A stretch of 61,546 nt of DNA from NZQO01 sp964639255 (GTDB lineage Bacteria > Bacteroidota > Bacteroidia > Flavobacteriales > Flavobacteriaceae). The translations under genes and the position numbers were made by a program. The stretch is from the NCBI GenBank assembly GCA_964639255.1, contig CAZXDP010000010.1:1-61546 (forward strand), in the 5' to 3' direction. Positions within the stretch are counted from its first letter, which is position 1, and each line of letters opens with the position of its first letter. The notes under the pieces were generated by a model. The model did not search any database, was not told the origin of the DNA, and saw nothing but the letters and a program-made list of their open reading frames with translations. This document shows, piece after piece, positions 43,291-52,425 of this stretch.

Positions 43291-43920
43291 ATGTATAAAG
43301 TTTTTGTTAAAGACATTCCCATCATTCTCAGCACCGAGAAAAAAATAGGGAAGCAGTACACCGCTATTCCATTGAAGTTGGCCCGTTTCAAGAAGATCAT
43401 TAAAAAAATAAACGACGGGGAGTTGCTCTATGTTAATCTTTATCACAAAAACGCGGAAAAACTCGAGCGATTTCTTAGAAAGAAACTTCCTGTAGTCGAA
43501 GCAGCAGGAGGTATGGTTTTAAACAAGAACAAGGAAATTCTATTTATTCGCCGAAATGGCAAGTGGGATTTGCCAAAGGGGCGCATCGAGAAGAATGAGA
43601 GCCATCAAGAGGCGGCCATTCGGGAGACCGAAGAGGAAACAGGAGTGCGCAATTTGACCATTCGCCGCTTTATGATGAAGACTTACCACGTATTTAAACG
43701 AAATGGGCGGTTTAAACTCAAGGTAACCTATTGGTATGAAATGTACACCGATTATGACGGGCCGCTGGTGCCAGAACCGGGCGAGGGCATCAAAAAGGTG
43801 CGTTGGAAAAACTTCGAGAAATCACAGAAGGCCCTTCAAAACTCATACGAAAATATTAAGCTTTTGTTTCCGAAGGAATACTTAACCACCCACCCGAACG
43901 ATAGGGTAACGCAAATGTGA
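43291..43920 (+). CDS. Nudix hydrolase
   Basis: A 209-residue protein. The Nudix box is at about residues 97-119 (GRIEKNESHQEAAIRE, then TEEETG), with the usual Glu residues. A ~70-residue N-terminal extension precedes the Nudix fold. Substrate unknown; this group includes dinucleotide polyphosphate and nucleoside diphosphate-sugar hydrolases. ATG 43291 is used instead of the open frame at 43168, which runs antisense through pyrE. The 3' end overlaps the convergent peptidase gene by 39 bases. Confidence 0.88.
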   Translation: MYKVFVKDIPIILSTEKKIGKQYTAIPLKLARFKKIIKKINDGELLYVNLYHKNAEKLERFLRKKLPVVEAAGGMVLNKNKEILFIRRNGKWDLPKGRIEKNESHQEAAIRETEEETGVRNLTIRRFMMKTYHVFKRNGRFKLKVTYWYEMYTDYDGPLVPEPGEGIKKVRWKNFEKSQKALQNSYENIKLLFPKEYLTTHPNDRVTQM

Positions 43921-45633
43921 CGGTTCATAATGCGGGGATTGTTTATGCAACCAATCGAGCTGGGCATACCAGTTAGAGGCGAAAGCAAGATCGGCCGCTT
44001 TTTTCTTCTCGAAGGAGGCTTTCAGCTTTGGGTCGTTGCGTAACATTTCAGCAGCTTTGTCTTCCCAAACGTAGGGTGAAAAACCCTCTTTCTGTTGCAG
44101 TATGGTATCGAAATAATTCCAATTGAAAAAGGAATCTACAGCTTCGGGTTCCAGGGTTTCCAAGAGGTATCTTACACCCGGTTGTTGGGTGGAAACCACA
44201 TAATCGCCCTCCCGCAAACGTACTTGCTCTGTACTGCCCGAAACCTTCGTATTATAATGAAGGTAATGGCCCTCGTAAGGTGAAGATACGGTTTCATAAT
44301 CAACTACCTTATATACCGTAGCTGTTATGGTTGTGTCGTTTGGTAGGCGGTCCATTTTAATCTCATTGGCCTTTAGAAGGTTTATCACGTTCCAGTATCC
44401 TTGGGGGATGATATATTGTCCTGGAATAGTAACCGAATCTGTCGCCTTGTATTGATCGTAATACGTAATTTCTCGGGCAAAAGGCTTGGAGCGATCGTAC
44501 TGTAACCGGTCTGCGCCGGTAATTTCGCTAGGGATGCGCTCGGCTTCGTAGCCCTTAAAAGAAAGGGTTCTTGTTTTACTGCTGTCGACCGCCCATCGCA
44601 ATGGGTAGTAGTTCCCCTCTGTATACAGTGACAATGCTTCGCTACGCAACTTTTTAATATTGCTGGCATCCTTGTTTACAATCTCCAGCATTTCTTTCAT
44701 AAGTTGATAGGTGCCTTCCGCCCGTTCCTTATAGGGTTTCAACATATGGGTTTCTACCATCATCCCCAAGGTATTGAATGTTGTGGTATAACCTGTGGAA
44801 TATCGCGGGGAATCCATAAATTGTGTGAATCCGCTTTCCGGGGTTCTGTTAAAAACGTTTACATAGGGAGTGATTTCCCATTTTCTGGCGGCTAGGGAAT
44901 CTTCCAGTCTGGGCAGAAGCGATTGGTGAAGGTACTGGCCCAGATCCCCGCCCAACTTATTATGCTGTGTGAACAAGTGCGTAAGAACATATTGGTAATC
45001 GGCGCCATTACTTACGTGGTTATCGATGAATACGTCAGGCTTTACCGTTTGGAAGAGATTGGCGAAGGCCTTCGCATTTTTTGTGTCCGATTTTATGAAG
45101 TCTCGGTTAAGGTCGTAATTGCGGGCGTTGCCACGGAAACCGTATTCCTTGGGGCCATTTTGATTGGTGCGGGTTGTGCTATTGCGATTCAGCGCACCGC
45201 CAATATTGTAAACAGGAATCGCGGCTACGATTACGTTAGTAGGTGTTTCAATGGCGTTTTCCGCCAGATCGCGAAACAGCATCATTGTGGCGTCAATACC
45301 ATCGCTTTCCCCAGGATGGATGCCATTATTGATAAGAAGAATTATTTTATCATCTTCGGTATTGAACTCCGATTCGAAGGTGCGGTTGGGATTAAAGGTC
45401 ACTAGATGCAGCGGTTCACCGCTATCGGTTTTTTGCATCTCGTATAGTGCTACAGAAGTGTGGGTTTCGGCCAGGCGTGAATAAAAATCGATAGTTTCTT
45501 GGTAGGTAGCCGTTTCCTGTCCGTCCGATTTTTCAAATTTGGTTTCAAAATTCATTTTTTCTGAAGAATCGCCATTATCGCAAGAAATTATAATTTGGCT
45601 GACGGTCAATACAATGAGAACGAATTTTTTCAT
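43882..45633 (-). CDS. M14-family zinc carboxypeptidase-like lipoprotein
   Basis: A 583-residue protein. The N-terminus (MKKFVLIVLTVSQIIISC) is a lipoprotein signal with Cys 18. The peptidase zinc motif is visible as NNGIHPGESDGIDATMML, with a third ligand in FIDNHVSNGADYQY and the substrate Arg region NARNYDLNRDFIKSD. M14 enzymes cleave C-terminal residues or, in some subfamilies, peptidoglycan or polyglutamate tails. It is larger than minimal M14 domains, with a ~200-residue C-terminal region I do not recognise. Its last 13 codons lie on the opposite strand to the end of the Nudix gene. Confidence 0.88.
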   Translation of the reverse strand: MKKFVLIVLTVSQIIISCDNGDSSEKMNFETKFEKSDGQETATYQETIDFYSRLAETHTSVALYEMQKTDSGEPLHLVTFNPNRTFESEFNTEDDKIILLINNGIHPGESDGIDATMMLFRDLAENAIETPTNVIVAAIPVYNIGGALNRNSTTRTNQNGPKEYGFRGNARNYDLNRDFIKSDTKNAKAFANLFQTVKPDVFIDNHVSNGADYQYVLTHLFTQHNKLGGDLGQYLHQSLLPRLEDSLAARKWEITPYVNVFNRTPESGFTQFMDSPRYSTGYTTTFNTLGMMVETHMLKPYKERAEGTYQLMKEMLEIVNKDASNIKKLRSEALSLYTEGNYYPLRWAVDSSKTRTLSFKGYEAERIPSEITGADRLQYDRSKPFAREITYYDQYKATDSVTIPGQYIIPQGYWNVINLLKANEIKMDRLPNDTTITATVYKVVDYETVSSPYEGHYLHYNTKVSGSTEQVRLREGDYVVSTQQPGVRYLLETLEPEAVDSFFNWNYFDTILQQKEGFSPYVWEDKAAEMLRNDPKLKASFEKKKAADLAFASNWYAQLDWLHKQSPHYEPSHLRYPIVRVGG

Positions 45634-45737
45634 AAGGGAATGATATAATGTGCGAAGATACGCTTAGAGTCTAATGATAACATACATTTAGGGCATAAAT
45701 TTTAACAAAAAATAGATGGTAATTCTAATGGCTTTGC

Positions 45738-45745
45738 TATATTTG
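45738..45745 (+). promoter_or_regulatory. TAnnTTTG box of the T9SS cargo gene
   Basis: It reads TATATTTG, 32 bases upstream of the ATG at 45778, in an AT-rich leader ending ATTTTATTATG. Confidence 0.6.
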
Positions 45746-45777
45746 TTTTTCAATATTAAACATTAAACAATTTTATT

Positions 45778-46752
45778 ATGAAAAAAATTACCTTATTATT
45801 AGCAGCTTGTGCTTTCGGTGCTACCGTAAATGCACAGGATTTTGCAGCGCAGTCTAATTCCCCTGCAGGGAATAGCAATGCTAACACTTCAGAAGCTATT
45901 CTTTTTGACCAGCCTTCTGTAGGTGGAAGTGGAATTGTGTCTTGCTTTAGCAACGATGCTGGTTTTGGTGTGTACTCTTCAGATGATTTTGAGATTACTG
46001 ATGATGCTACTGTTGAAACTATTACTGCCTACGGTTTTAACAACAACCAAAACTTGGAATCTAACCTTACCGGTCTAGATGTTTACATCTACAACAATCT
46101 TTCTGGTTTGAATATTCCTGATAGTGATCCTACCCAAACCGGTACTGGTGTATTGGAATTGGTAGACCTAGCTCCAGGTTCTGGTGCTTTCACTATCGAT
46201 AACGATGGTGCAGGTGGATATGCTTTCGTTATTGACGTTGTTGCTGCCAATGGTAGCGGTGTTGGTCTTACTGCCGGTAACTACTGGTTGGTAGTTGCGC
46301 CACGTATCAATAACATTCCTGGTTTTGAAGGTGCAGATCGTTGGAACCAGTATGATGCAGGTGTACCTACTGCTGGTGTTAATGAAGCTCATTTGATCGA
46401 TCCTAACGATTTCTTCGGTGCTGGTGCAACAGGATGGACGTCATTTACTGACCTTGGTTTGACTTTCGCTAGTACAGCTATGACTATTGAAGGTGAGCTA
46501 GGATTGAGTGTTGGAAACAATGCTTTGGCTCAGGTTTCTATTTACCCTAACCCAGCTAGCAGCACGCTAAATGTTGAGGTTCCTGGTACTGTTGAGATCA
46601 ATGGAGCTGTTCTTTATGATGTTCTTGGTAAAGATACTGGTGTACGTCTTAACAACGGTGTAATGAACATCGCTAGCTTGGCTCGTGGTGTTTATATCTT
46701 GAACATGGAAACATCAGCTGGTGCTATCTCTCAAAAAATCGTAAAGCAATAA
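45778..46752 (+). CDS. secreted protein with T9SS type A sorting domain
   Basis: A 324-residue exported protein. Signal peptide MKKITLLLAACAFGATVNAQ, then a Gly/Asn/Asp-rich beta-structured domain (~30-240) with aromatic turns, and a type A sorting domain of ~75 residues at the C-terminus, beginning QVSIYPNPASSTLNV and ending in SQKIVKQ. Codon choice is biased to T-ending codons (GGT, GCT, GTT), unlike neighbouring genes, which suggests high expression. No catalytic motif is recognised; it may be a surface or matrix protein. Confidence 0.88.
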   Translation: MKKITLLLAACAFGATVNAQDFAAQSNSPAGNSNANTSEAILFDQPSVGGSGIVSCFSNDAGFGVYSSDDFEITDDATVETITAYGFNNNQNLESNLTGLDVYIYNNLSGLNIPDSDPTQTGTGVLELVDLAPGSGAFTIDNDGAGGYAFVIDVVAANGSGVGLTAGNYWLVVAPRINNIPGFEGADRWNQYDAGVPTAGVNEAHLIDPNDFFGAGATGWTSFTDLGLTFASTAMTIEGELGLSVGNNALAQVSIYPNPASSTLNVEVPGTVEINGAVLYDVLGKDTGVRLNNGVMNIASLARGVYILNMETSAGAISQKIVKQ

Positions 46753-46773
46753 GCTTTTAGTGATTTATAATTG

Positions 46774-46802
46774 AAAGCCCCGCATCTGCGGGGCTTTTTT
46801 TT
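46774..46802 (+). terminator. Rho-independent terminator of the T9SS cargo gene
   Basis: Perfect 10-bp GC-rich stem AAAGCCCCGC / GCGGGGCTTT with loop ATCT and an eight-T run. The 114 bases between this and the rho terminator hold no gene I can support. Confidence 0.93.
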
Positions 46803-46916
46803 GCAAGTTATCGAACTTCAAAATAATATTGCAGCCAGAAACTATCCCGTTTAGATGCCTATAGGTATGAAATGTTCAGCTTAGTAGTATGCCTGATGCT
46901 CTATAATCTATCTGAA

Positions 46917-46947
46917 ACAAAAAAGCCTCGCAAATGCGAGGCTTTTT
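46917..46947 (-). terminator. Rho-independent terminator of rho
   Basis: Read leftward, the stem AAAAAGCCTCGC / GCGAGGCTTTT with loop ATTT is followed by T's. It lies 22 bases after the rho stop codon. Confidence 0.9.
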
Positions 46948-46969
46948 CATTAATTAATGTAACCGCTTA

Positions 46970-48616
46970 TTAGCCGTTCATCGAGATTAGAAACTCTTCG
47001 TTGTTCTTGGTTTGCTTAATGCGATCGTTGATGAATTCCATAGCTTCCACAGGATTCATATCTGCCAGGTACTTTCGAAGCACCCACATACGCTGTATCA
47101 CATTTTCATCTAGCAATAAGTCGTCCCGACGTGTGCTCGAAGAGGTAAGGTCGATGGCGGGGAAAATTCTTCGGTTGGAAATCTTTCGGTCCAATTGCAG
47201 TTCCATATTTCCAGTTCCTTTAAATTCTTCAAAGATCACCTCGTCCATTTTCGAACCGGTTTCAGTAAGTGCTGTTGCAATGATGCTCAAAGACCCACCG
47301 TTTTCGATATTTCGGGCTGCGCCAAAGAAACGTTTTGGCTTGTGCAGTGCGTTGGCGTCCACACCACCGCTCAAGATCTTTCCGCTAGCAGGCTGTACTG
47401 TGTTGTACGCCCGTGCCAAACGTGTGATGGAATCTAGTAGGATTACTACATCGTGCCCACACTCTACCAATCGTTTCGCTTTGTCGATAACAATGTTCGC
47501 TACGCGCACGTGTTCGCTTGCTTCCTTATCGAAAGTAGAAGCTACCACCTCGCCGCTCACGTTGCGCTGCATGTCGGTCACTTCTTCAGGGCGTTCATCG
47601 ATTAGAAGAATGATTTGGTATACTTCGGGATGGTTCGCGGCAATAGCGTTGGCGATATCCTTAAGGAGCATCGTCTTACCTGTTTTTGGTTGGGAGACTA
47701 TCATACCACGTTGGCCCTTCCCAATAGGAGCGAACAAATCGATCACCCTTGTGGATAGTGTGCTCTGCTTATCGGCAATATTGAATTTTTCCTGCGGAAA
47801 TAACGGCGTTAGGTGCTCAAAGGCAACTCTATCGCGCACCACATTGGGGTTCAAACCGTTGATCTTGTTGATTTTGATAAGCGGAAAATACTTCTCGCCT
47901 TCCTTTGGCGGTCGAACCTCCCCTAATACCGTATCACCTGTTTTTAGTCCGAAAAGCCGAATTTGCGACTGCGATACGTAGATATCGTCTGGAGAGGAAA
48001 GATAGTTGTAGTCGCTAGACCGCAAAAAGCCGTAGCCATCCTGCATAATATCAAGAACGCCTTCACTGGTAATAATCCCGTCAAACTCGTAATCGGGTTC
48101 CTTGTAGCGATTGCGGTTGTCTTTATTGCCGGTATTACGATTGTCTCTTTGGTTTCCGTTATTCCGGTGGTCTTTACGCTGATTCTTATCGTTAGACTCT
48201 TTTCGGGTATCGCGATTCTCTTTATTCGAATCTTTGTTATCATTCCCCTTGTTAGAATCAGACTGCTTATTTTCGTTCTTGTTCTTTCGGTTGTCCTTCT
48301 GCTTTTTTCTTCCGTCGTTCTTAGCGCGATGGTCCTTGCCGGGAGAGTTCTTGGATTGTTTGTTCTGCTCCCTTTTGTCGTTGCGGGAGGTTTCTTTTTG
48401 CTGTGTAGAGGAACTTTCCTTGGTAGCTTCCTTTTTAGAAGCATCCTCATCCTGTATCACCTCCTTTACAGCTTTTGGGTTGGCTGCTTGGTAATCTAAA
48501 ATTTGGTACACTAAGTCCAATTTCTTGTAGCTGCGGTACTTAGGAACGTTGAGTTCTTTGGCCAAATCCTGAAGTTCAGGTAGTTTTTTTGCCTTTAATT
48601 CTGAAATTTCAAACAT
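46970..48616 (-). CDS. rho: transcription termination factor Rho, with long low-complexity insertion
   Basis: A 548-residue Rho. The N-terminal helix bundle (FEISELKAKKLPELQDLAK) is followed by a ~115-residue stretch of K, N, D, R and Q with no hydrophobic core (about residues 60-175), then the RNA-binding domain (GYGFLRSSDYNYLSSPDDIY), Walker A VSQPKTGKTML, and the arginine-finger region SITRLARAYN. The insertion is typical of Bacteroidota Rho and may be disordered and bind RNA. It is monocistronic, with its own terminator. Confidence 0.96.
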   Translation of the reverse strand: MFEISELKAKKLPELQDLAKELNVPKYRSYKKLDLVYQILDYQAANPKAVKEVIQDEDASKKEATKESSSTQQKETSRNDKREQNKQSKNSPGKDHRAKNDGRKKQKDNRKNKNENKQSDSNKGNDNKDSNKENRDTRKESNDKNQRKDHRNNGNQRDNRNTGNKDNRNRYKEPDYEFDGIITSEGVLDIMQDGYGFLRSSDYNYLSSPDDIYVSQSQIRLFGLKTGDTVLGEVRPPKEGEKYFPLIKINKINGLNPNVVRDRVAFEHLTPLFPQEKFNIADKQSTLSTRVIDLFAPIGKGQRGMIVSQPKTGKTMLLKDIANAIAANHPEVYQIILLIDERPEEVTDMQRNVSGEVVASTFDKEASEHVRVANIVIDKAKRLVECGHDVVILLDSITRLARAYNTVQPASGKILSGGVDANALHKPKRFFGAARNIENGGSLSIIATALTETGSKMDEVIFEEFKGTGNMELQLDRKISNRRIFPAIDLTSSSTRRDDLLLDENVIQRMWVLRKYLADMNPVEAMEFINDRIKQTKNNEEFLISMNG

Positions 48617-48787
48617 GTAAGGTATATGTGTGTTAAATTATCAAATTAGTGATCCTCTTGAGAAAGGTAATCTGGTTGTAAAATTTGTTGAAGACTAAGT
48701 AACCGTTGTTGAAGTGGTTACGAATAGATACTGCAATATTACAATAATAATTTAAATTGATGCGGTAATTTTTTTAAAAAGAAACCT

Positions 48788-48795
48788 TATTTTTG
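48788..48795 (+). promoter_or_regulatory. TAnnTTTG box of the DUF4293 gene
   Basis: It reads TATTTTTG and ends 21 bases before ATG 48817. The 200-base rho/DUF4293 divergent region otherwise shows only AT-rich sequence. Confidence 0.55.
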
Positions 48796-48816
48796 CCCAA
48801 AAGTGGCGATAATACG

Positions 48817-49227
48817 ATGATACAACGAGTACAAACACTTTATTTACTAGCTTCGGCCTTAGTGATGGGTGCTTTGTATGCCTGGTTTCCCCTTGTGGAA
48901 GATACCTCGGGTACCATTGTGATCGAGCGTGGTGAACCTGTCGTTTTTGGCCTTATCTTTGTATCGATTGTTTTGTCTATCGTTTCGATTGTAAGTTTTA
49001 AGAAACGACAACGGCAATTCGTGCTCAATCGCCTTAATGTTATTTCAAATTTTGTATTACTGGGAGTTTTCGTATACAGGTCGCTAAGCATATCCGGAGA
49101 GACTTTGGTTTCAGAGAAGGGTATTGGGGTCTTGCTTCCCATCATTTCTATCGTTTTTTTAGTGCTGGCCAATAAGGCCATAAAAAGGGACGAAGATCTC
49201 GTAAAATCTGTAGACCGTTTACGATAA
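48817..49227 (+). CDS. DUF4293 membrane protein
   Basis: A 136-residue protein starting MIQRVQTLYLLASALVMGAL, with four predicted membrane helices (about 8-24, 43-62, 76-93 and 105-124) and a charged C-terminus (KAIKRDEDLVKSVDRLR). It matches the small flavobacterial DUF4293 family. Frame opens at 48793, but ATG 48817 matches the promoter box. Function unknown. Confidence 0.9.
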   Translation: MIQRVQTLYLLASALVMGALYAWFPLVEDTSGTIVIERGEPVVFGLIFVSIVLSIVSIVSFKKRQRQFVLNRLNVISNFVLLGVFVYRSLSISGETLVSEKGIGVLLPIISIVFLVLANKAIKRDEDLVKSVDRLR

Positions 49228-49257
49228 ACCTTTTCATCTTAGTATATTTTAGTGCGA

Positions 49258-49290
49258 AACCCCCAAGGATGCCACCTTGGGGGTTTTTTT
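49258..49290 (+). terminator. Rho-independent terminator of the DUF4293 gene
   Basis: Perfect 11-bp stem AACCCCCAAGG / CCTTGGGGGTT, loop ATGCCA and a seven-T run, between convergent genes. Confidence 0.92.
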
Positions 49291-49302
49291 ATGCCGAAGG
49301 TG

Positions 49303-49794
49303 CTAACGAGGGTATTCGATAACCTCTAGGTTTTGAACGCCTCCTTTGTCTACTTCAAAACGAAGCATGGTACGCACTTTATGAAAGCCATGCTTCCCAA
49401 TAGCCCCTGGGTTCATATGCAATAATCCGTGTTTTTTGTCGCGCATTACCTTCAAAATATGCGAATGACCACATATAAAGAGCTGGGGGGCACTGTATCC
49501 CAAACGCTCGCGGATACGTTTTTCATAGCGGCCTGGATAACCACCAATATGTGTAATCCATACCGAAACTCCTTCGCATGTAAAGTTATTGTCCAAGGGA
49601 AATTGCTTTCGCAATCCAGTATCGTCTATATTGCCATACACCGCTCTTACGGTAGCGCAATTTGCAAGCGCATCGGTAACGGCACTGCTCCCAATGTCGC
49701 CTGCATGCCAAACCTCATCCACTTTTTTAGCGTGATTTAGTAGGGGCTCATCGATGTAGCCGTGGGTATCGCTAAGCAATAGTATTTTCTTCAT
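49303..49794 (-). CDS. metallophosphoesterase, YfcE/MJ0936-type phosphodiesterase
   Basis: A 163-residue calcineurin-like phosphoesterase. The metal-binding motifs are LLLSDTHGYID, HAGDIGSSAV, YGNIDD, HIGGYPGRY and FICGHSHILK. This subfamily hydrolyses phosphodiesters in vitro; its physiological substrate is unclear. It is divergent from truA. Confidence 0.93.
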   Translation of the reverse strand: MKKILLLSDTHGYIDEPLLNHAKKVDEVWHAGDIGSSAVTDALANCATVRAVYGNIDDTGLRKQFPLDNNFTCEGVSVWITHIGGYPGRYEKRIRERLGYSAPQLFICGHSHILKVMRDKKHGLLHMNPGAIGKHGFHKVRTMLRFEVDKGGVQNLEVIEYPR

Positions 49795-49859
49795 AGGGAA
49801 TAATGATTTCAGTAGGTATATTCGAGAAGCTCCGCACCCAGTGCATAAGACTATTTCCG

Positions 49860-49867
49860 TACTTTTG
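49860..49867 (+). promoter_or_regulatory. TAnnTTTG box of truA
   Basis: It reads TACTTTTG, 23 bases before the GTG start of truA. Confidence 0.55.
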
Positions 49868-49890
49868 TAGCTTCAAAAATACCAATTTCG

Positions 49891-50640
49891 GTGCGATATT
49901 TTATTGAAATAGCCTATAATGGAACCCACTACAGCGGCTGGCAACGACAGCCCAACGCTCTCTCTGTTCAGGAAGTTATCGAGGAGGGTCTTTCGCGTTT
50001 GTTGCGCACCAGTATTAGCGTAGTAGGAGCCGGCCGCACCGATGCCGGGGTGCACGCAAAACAGTTATTTGCCCATTTTGATGTTGCTGATATAGCGGAA
50101 AGAGATACTCTTTTGTTTCGGCTCAACTCTTACCTGCCCAAAGATATTGCGGTAAGAAATCTCCTGCCCGTAACGAATACAGCACACGCCCGGTTCGACG
50201 CACTCTCGAGAACGTATGAGTATGCCATAATTGTAGGAAAGGATCCCTTTTTACGCGGCTTGGCCCATCAATTGTATGTAGAGCCATCCCTTGAGGCAAT
50301 GAACGAGGCGGCAGCGGCGTTATTGGAGTATAACGATTTTCAATGTTTTTCCAGATCGGGAACCGATGTAAAAACGTATCATTGTAATGTGGAGCTTGCG
50401 GTTTGGCAGCGGGAAGGTAATAAGATTACATTTACCATAACTGCCAACAGGTTTTTACGCAATATGGTACGCGCGGTCGTGGGAACATTGCTTGACGTTG
50501 GCTATGGTAAAACAACGATGGACGAATTCCACACTATTTTAAAAAGTAAGGACCGCACCCTTGCAGGGGCTTCAGCCCCGGCCCATGGCCTCTATTTAAC
50601 AGAGGTGACGTATCCTACATCAATATTTATAAATCCTTAA
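49891..50640 (+). CDS. truA: tRNA pseudouridine(38-40) synthase TruA
   Basis: A 249-residue TruA. RYFIEIAYNGTHYSGWQRQ is the N-terminal family signature, and the catalytic aspartate is D51 in GAGRTDAGVHA. It modifies U38-U40 in the anticodon stem. No ATG fits, and GTG 49891 gives the exact family N-terminus. A TAnnTTTG box lies just upstream. The ABC exporter gene begins 21 bases after the stop and may be co-transcribed. Confidence 0.95.
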   Translation: MRYFIEIAYNGTHYSGWQRQPNALSVQEVIEEGLSRLLRTSISVVGAGRTDAGVHAKQLFAHFDVADIAERDTLLFRLNSYLPKDIAVRNLLPVTNTAHARFDALSRTYEYAIIVGKDPFLRGLAHQLYVEPSLEAMNEAAAALLEYNDFQCFSRSGTDVKTYHCNVELAVWQREGNKITFTITANRFLRNMVRAVVGTLLDVGYGKTTMDEFHTILKSKDRTLAGASAPAHGLYLTEVTYPTSIFINP

Positions 50641-50661
50641 AAGGGCCCTTTGCCCCATGGT

Positions 50662-52425
50662 ATGGCTGAAAGCGGAAAGGCATTCGATTTTACTCTTTTT
50701 AAGCGGTTGTTGCAATTTACCAAGCGCTACAAGGGCACGTTCTTTTTTGTAGCTTTTGCAGCCATTGCGATGTCGGGCCTCACGATTTTGAGGCCCTGGC
50801 TGCTCAAGTTGGCCATAGACGACAGCATCACCCCCAAAGATGGCGATAGCTTGCTGTTCTATATCTCGCTTATGGTTGGGGTGTTGCTATTGGAAGTGCT
50901 ATTCCAGTTTGCCTTTATTTTCTACGCTAACTGGCTTGGGCAAAGTGTTATAAAGGATATTCGCGTGAAACTTTTCAAACTTATGATGAGTTTCAAGATG
51001 AAGTATTTCGACAAAAGTGCCGTGGGCCGGCTCACCACCCGTGCGGTAAACGATATCGAGACCATTTCGAGTATATTCAGTGAGGGACTCTTTGTCATTA
51101 TTAGCGATTTACTGAAAATGTTCGTCATCGCTGGGTTTATGCTCTACCAAAGTTGGCAACTATCACTCATTGTATTCGCCATTTTGCCATTAATACTCTA
51201 TGCAACAAGGGTGTTTCAACGAGCTATGAAAGTCGCCTTTGAAGACGTTCGGAATCAGGTGGCCGATTTAAACTCCTTCGTGCAGGAGCGAATCACAGGA
51301 ATGAAAATCGTACAGATCTTTACCCGCGAGGAGACCGAATACCAACAGTTCAAACAAATAAACGATAAGCACAAAAAAGCTTGGGTAAAAACCGTTTGGT
51401 ACAACTCAATCTTCTTTCCTATCGCAGAGATGGCATCATCGGTTGCCATTGGGCTCATCGCCTGGTATGGTGGATTGAATGCCGTGGAGGGCGGTACAAT
51501 TACAGTGGGGCTTATCACCATGTTTATAGAGTTGGCACAAATGCTGTTTCGGCCGTTGCGCCAAATTGCCGATAAGTTCAATACCCTGCAAATGGGAATG
51601 GTTGCCGCCAACCGCGTTTTCGGTATATTGGATACACAATCGCACATCGCCGATGAGGGTACGGTAACACTTAATCAAACCAGCGGTTACATCGAGTTTA
51701 AAGACGTTCGCTTCGGGTATAATGCTGATGAAGAAGTGATTAAGGGGATCTCTTTCACCGTGCATCCTGGAGAGACGGTTGCCATCGTGGGCGCCACCGG
51801 TGCTGGAAAATCGACCATTATCAACTTGCTGAACCGTTTTTACGAAATCAAAGGTGGGGCTATTTTTATTGATCGAAAAGATGCGCGCGACTATACACTG
51901 CAATCTCTTCGGAAGGAAATTGCCGTGGTGCTGCAGGATGTCTTTTTGTTTGCAGATACCATTTTGAACAACATAACCCTGAACGACCCCTCTATAACCG
52001 AAGAAGAGGTACAGGCTGCCGCTAAGGAAATTGGCGTGCATGAATTCATCCAGACCTTGCCAGGTGGCTACCATTATAACGTAAAGGAACGTGGAAGCAT
52101 GCTCTCCTCTGGTCAGCGTCAATTGATAGCCTTTCTGCGCGCTTATGTGAGCAAACCGGGTATCTTGGTGCTAGACGAAGCCACCTCTTCTGTAGACACC
52201 TATTCTGAAGAGCTCATACAGACCGCCACCGAAAAAATAACGAAAGGCCGCACTTCCATCGTGATCGCCCACCGCTTGGCTACCATTAAAAAGGCCGATA
52301 CCATTTTGGTGATGGATGCTGGTAAAATCGTAGAGGTAGGCACCCATAAGGAACTGCTAAAAAAATCCAACGGCTACTACCGAACGCTCTACGAGGTACA
52401 GTTTATGGCCGAGGAAGCGATGTAG
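50662..52425 (+). CDS. ABC exporter, fused permease and ATPase (MsbA-like)
   Basis: A 587-residue half-transporter. Six membrane helices occupy about residues 20-310, followed by the ATPase domain: Walker A VGATGAGKST, Q-loop VLQDVFLFADT, signature LSSGQRQL, Walker B ILVLDEATSSVD and the H-loop IVIAHRLATI. It should act as a dimer. This class exports lipids, drugs or peptides; MsbA-like lipid A flipping is possible but not shown. Open frame starts at TTG 50650; ATG 50662 is chosen. The 3' end overlaps the convergent DUF3667 gene by 37 bases. Confidence 0.93.
   Translation: MAESGKAFDFTLFKRLLQFTKRYKGTFFFVAFAAIAMSGLTILRPWLLKLAIDDSITPKDGDSLLFYISLMVGVLLLEVLFQFAFIFYANWLGQSVIKDIRVKLFKLMMSFKMKYFDKSAVGRLTTRAVNDIETISSIFSEGLFVIISDLLKMFVIAGFMLYQSWQLSLIVFAILPLILYATRVFQRAMKVAFEDVRNQVADLNSFVQERITGMKIVQIFTREETEYQQFKQINDKHKKAWVKTVWYNSIFFPIAEMASSVAIGLIAWYGGLNAVEGGTITVGLITMFIELAQMLFRPLRQIADKFNTLQMGMVAANRVFGILDTQSHIADEGTVTLNQTSGYIEFKDVRFGYNADEEVIKGISFTVHPGETVAIVGATGAGKSTIINLLNRFYEIKGGAIFIDRKDARDYTLQSLRKEIAVVLQDVFLFADTILNNITLNDPSITEEEVQAAAKEIGVHEFIQTLPGGYHYNVKERGSMLSSGQRQLIAFLRAYVSKPGILVLDEATSSVDTYSEELIQTATEKITKGRTSIVIAHRLATIKKADTILVMDAGKIVEVGTHKELLKKSNGYYRTLYEVQFMAEEAM

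Noticed and set aside
46842..46862. GATGCCTATA shared with the region near 60758
   Set aside because: Ten bases occurring twice in 61 kb, with no extension of similarity, is expected by chance.
47963..48499. Long plus-strand reading frame opposite rho
   Set aside because: It is the complement of the low-complexity K/N/R region of rho and has no start signal or recognisable domain.
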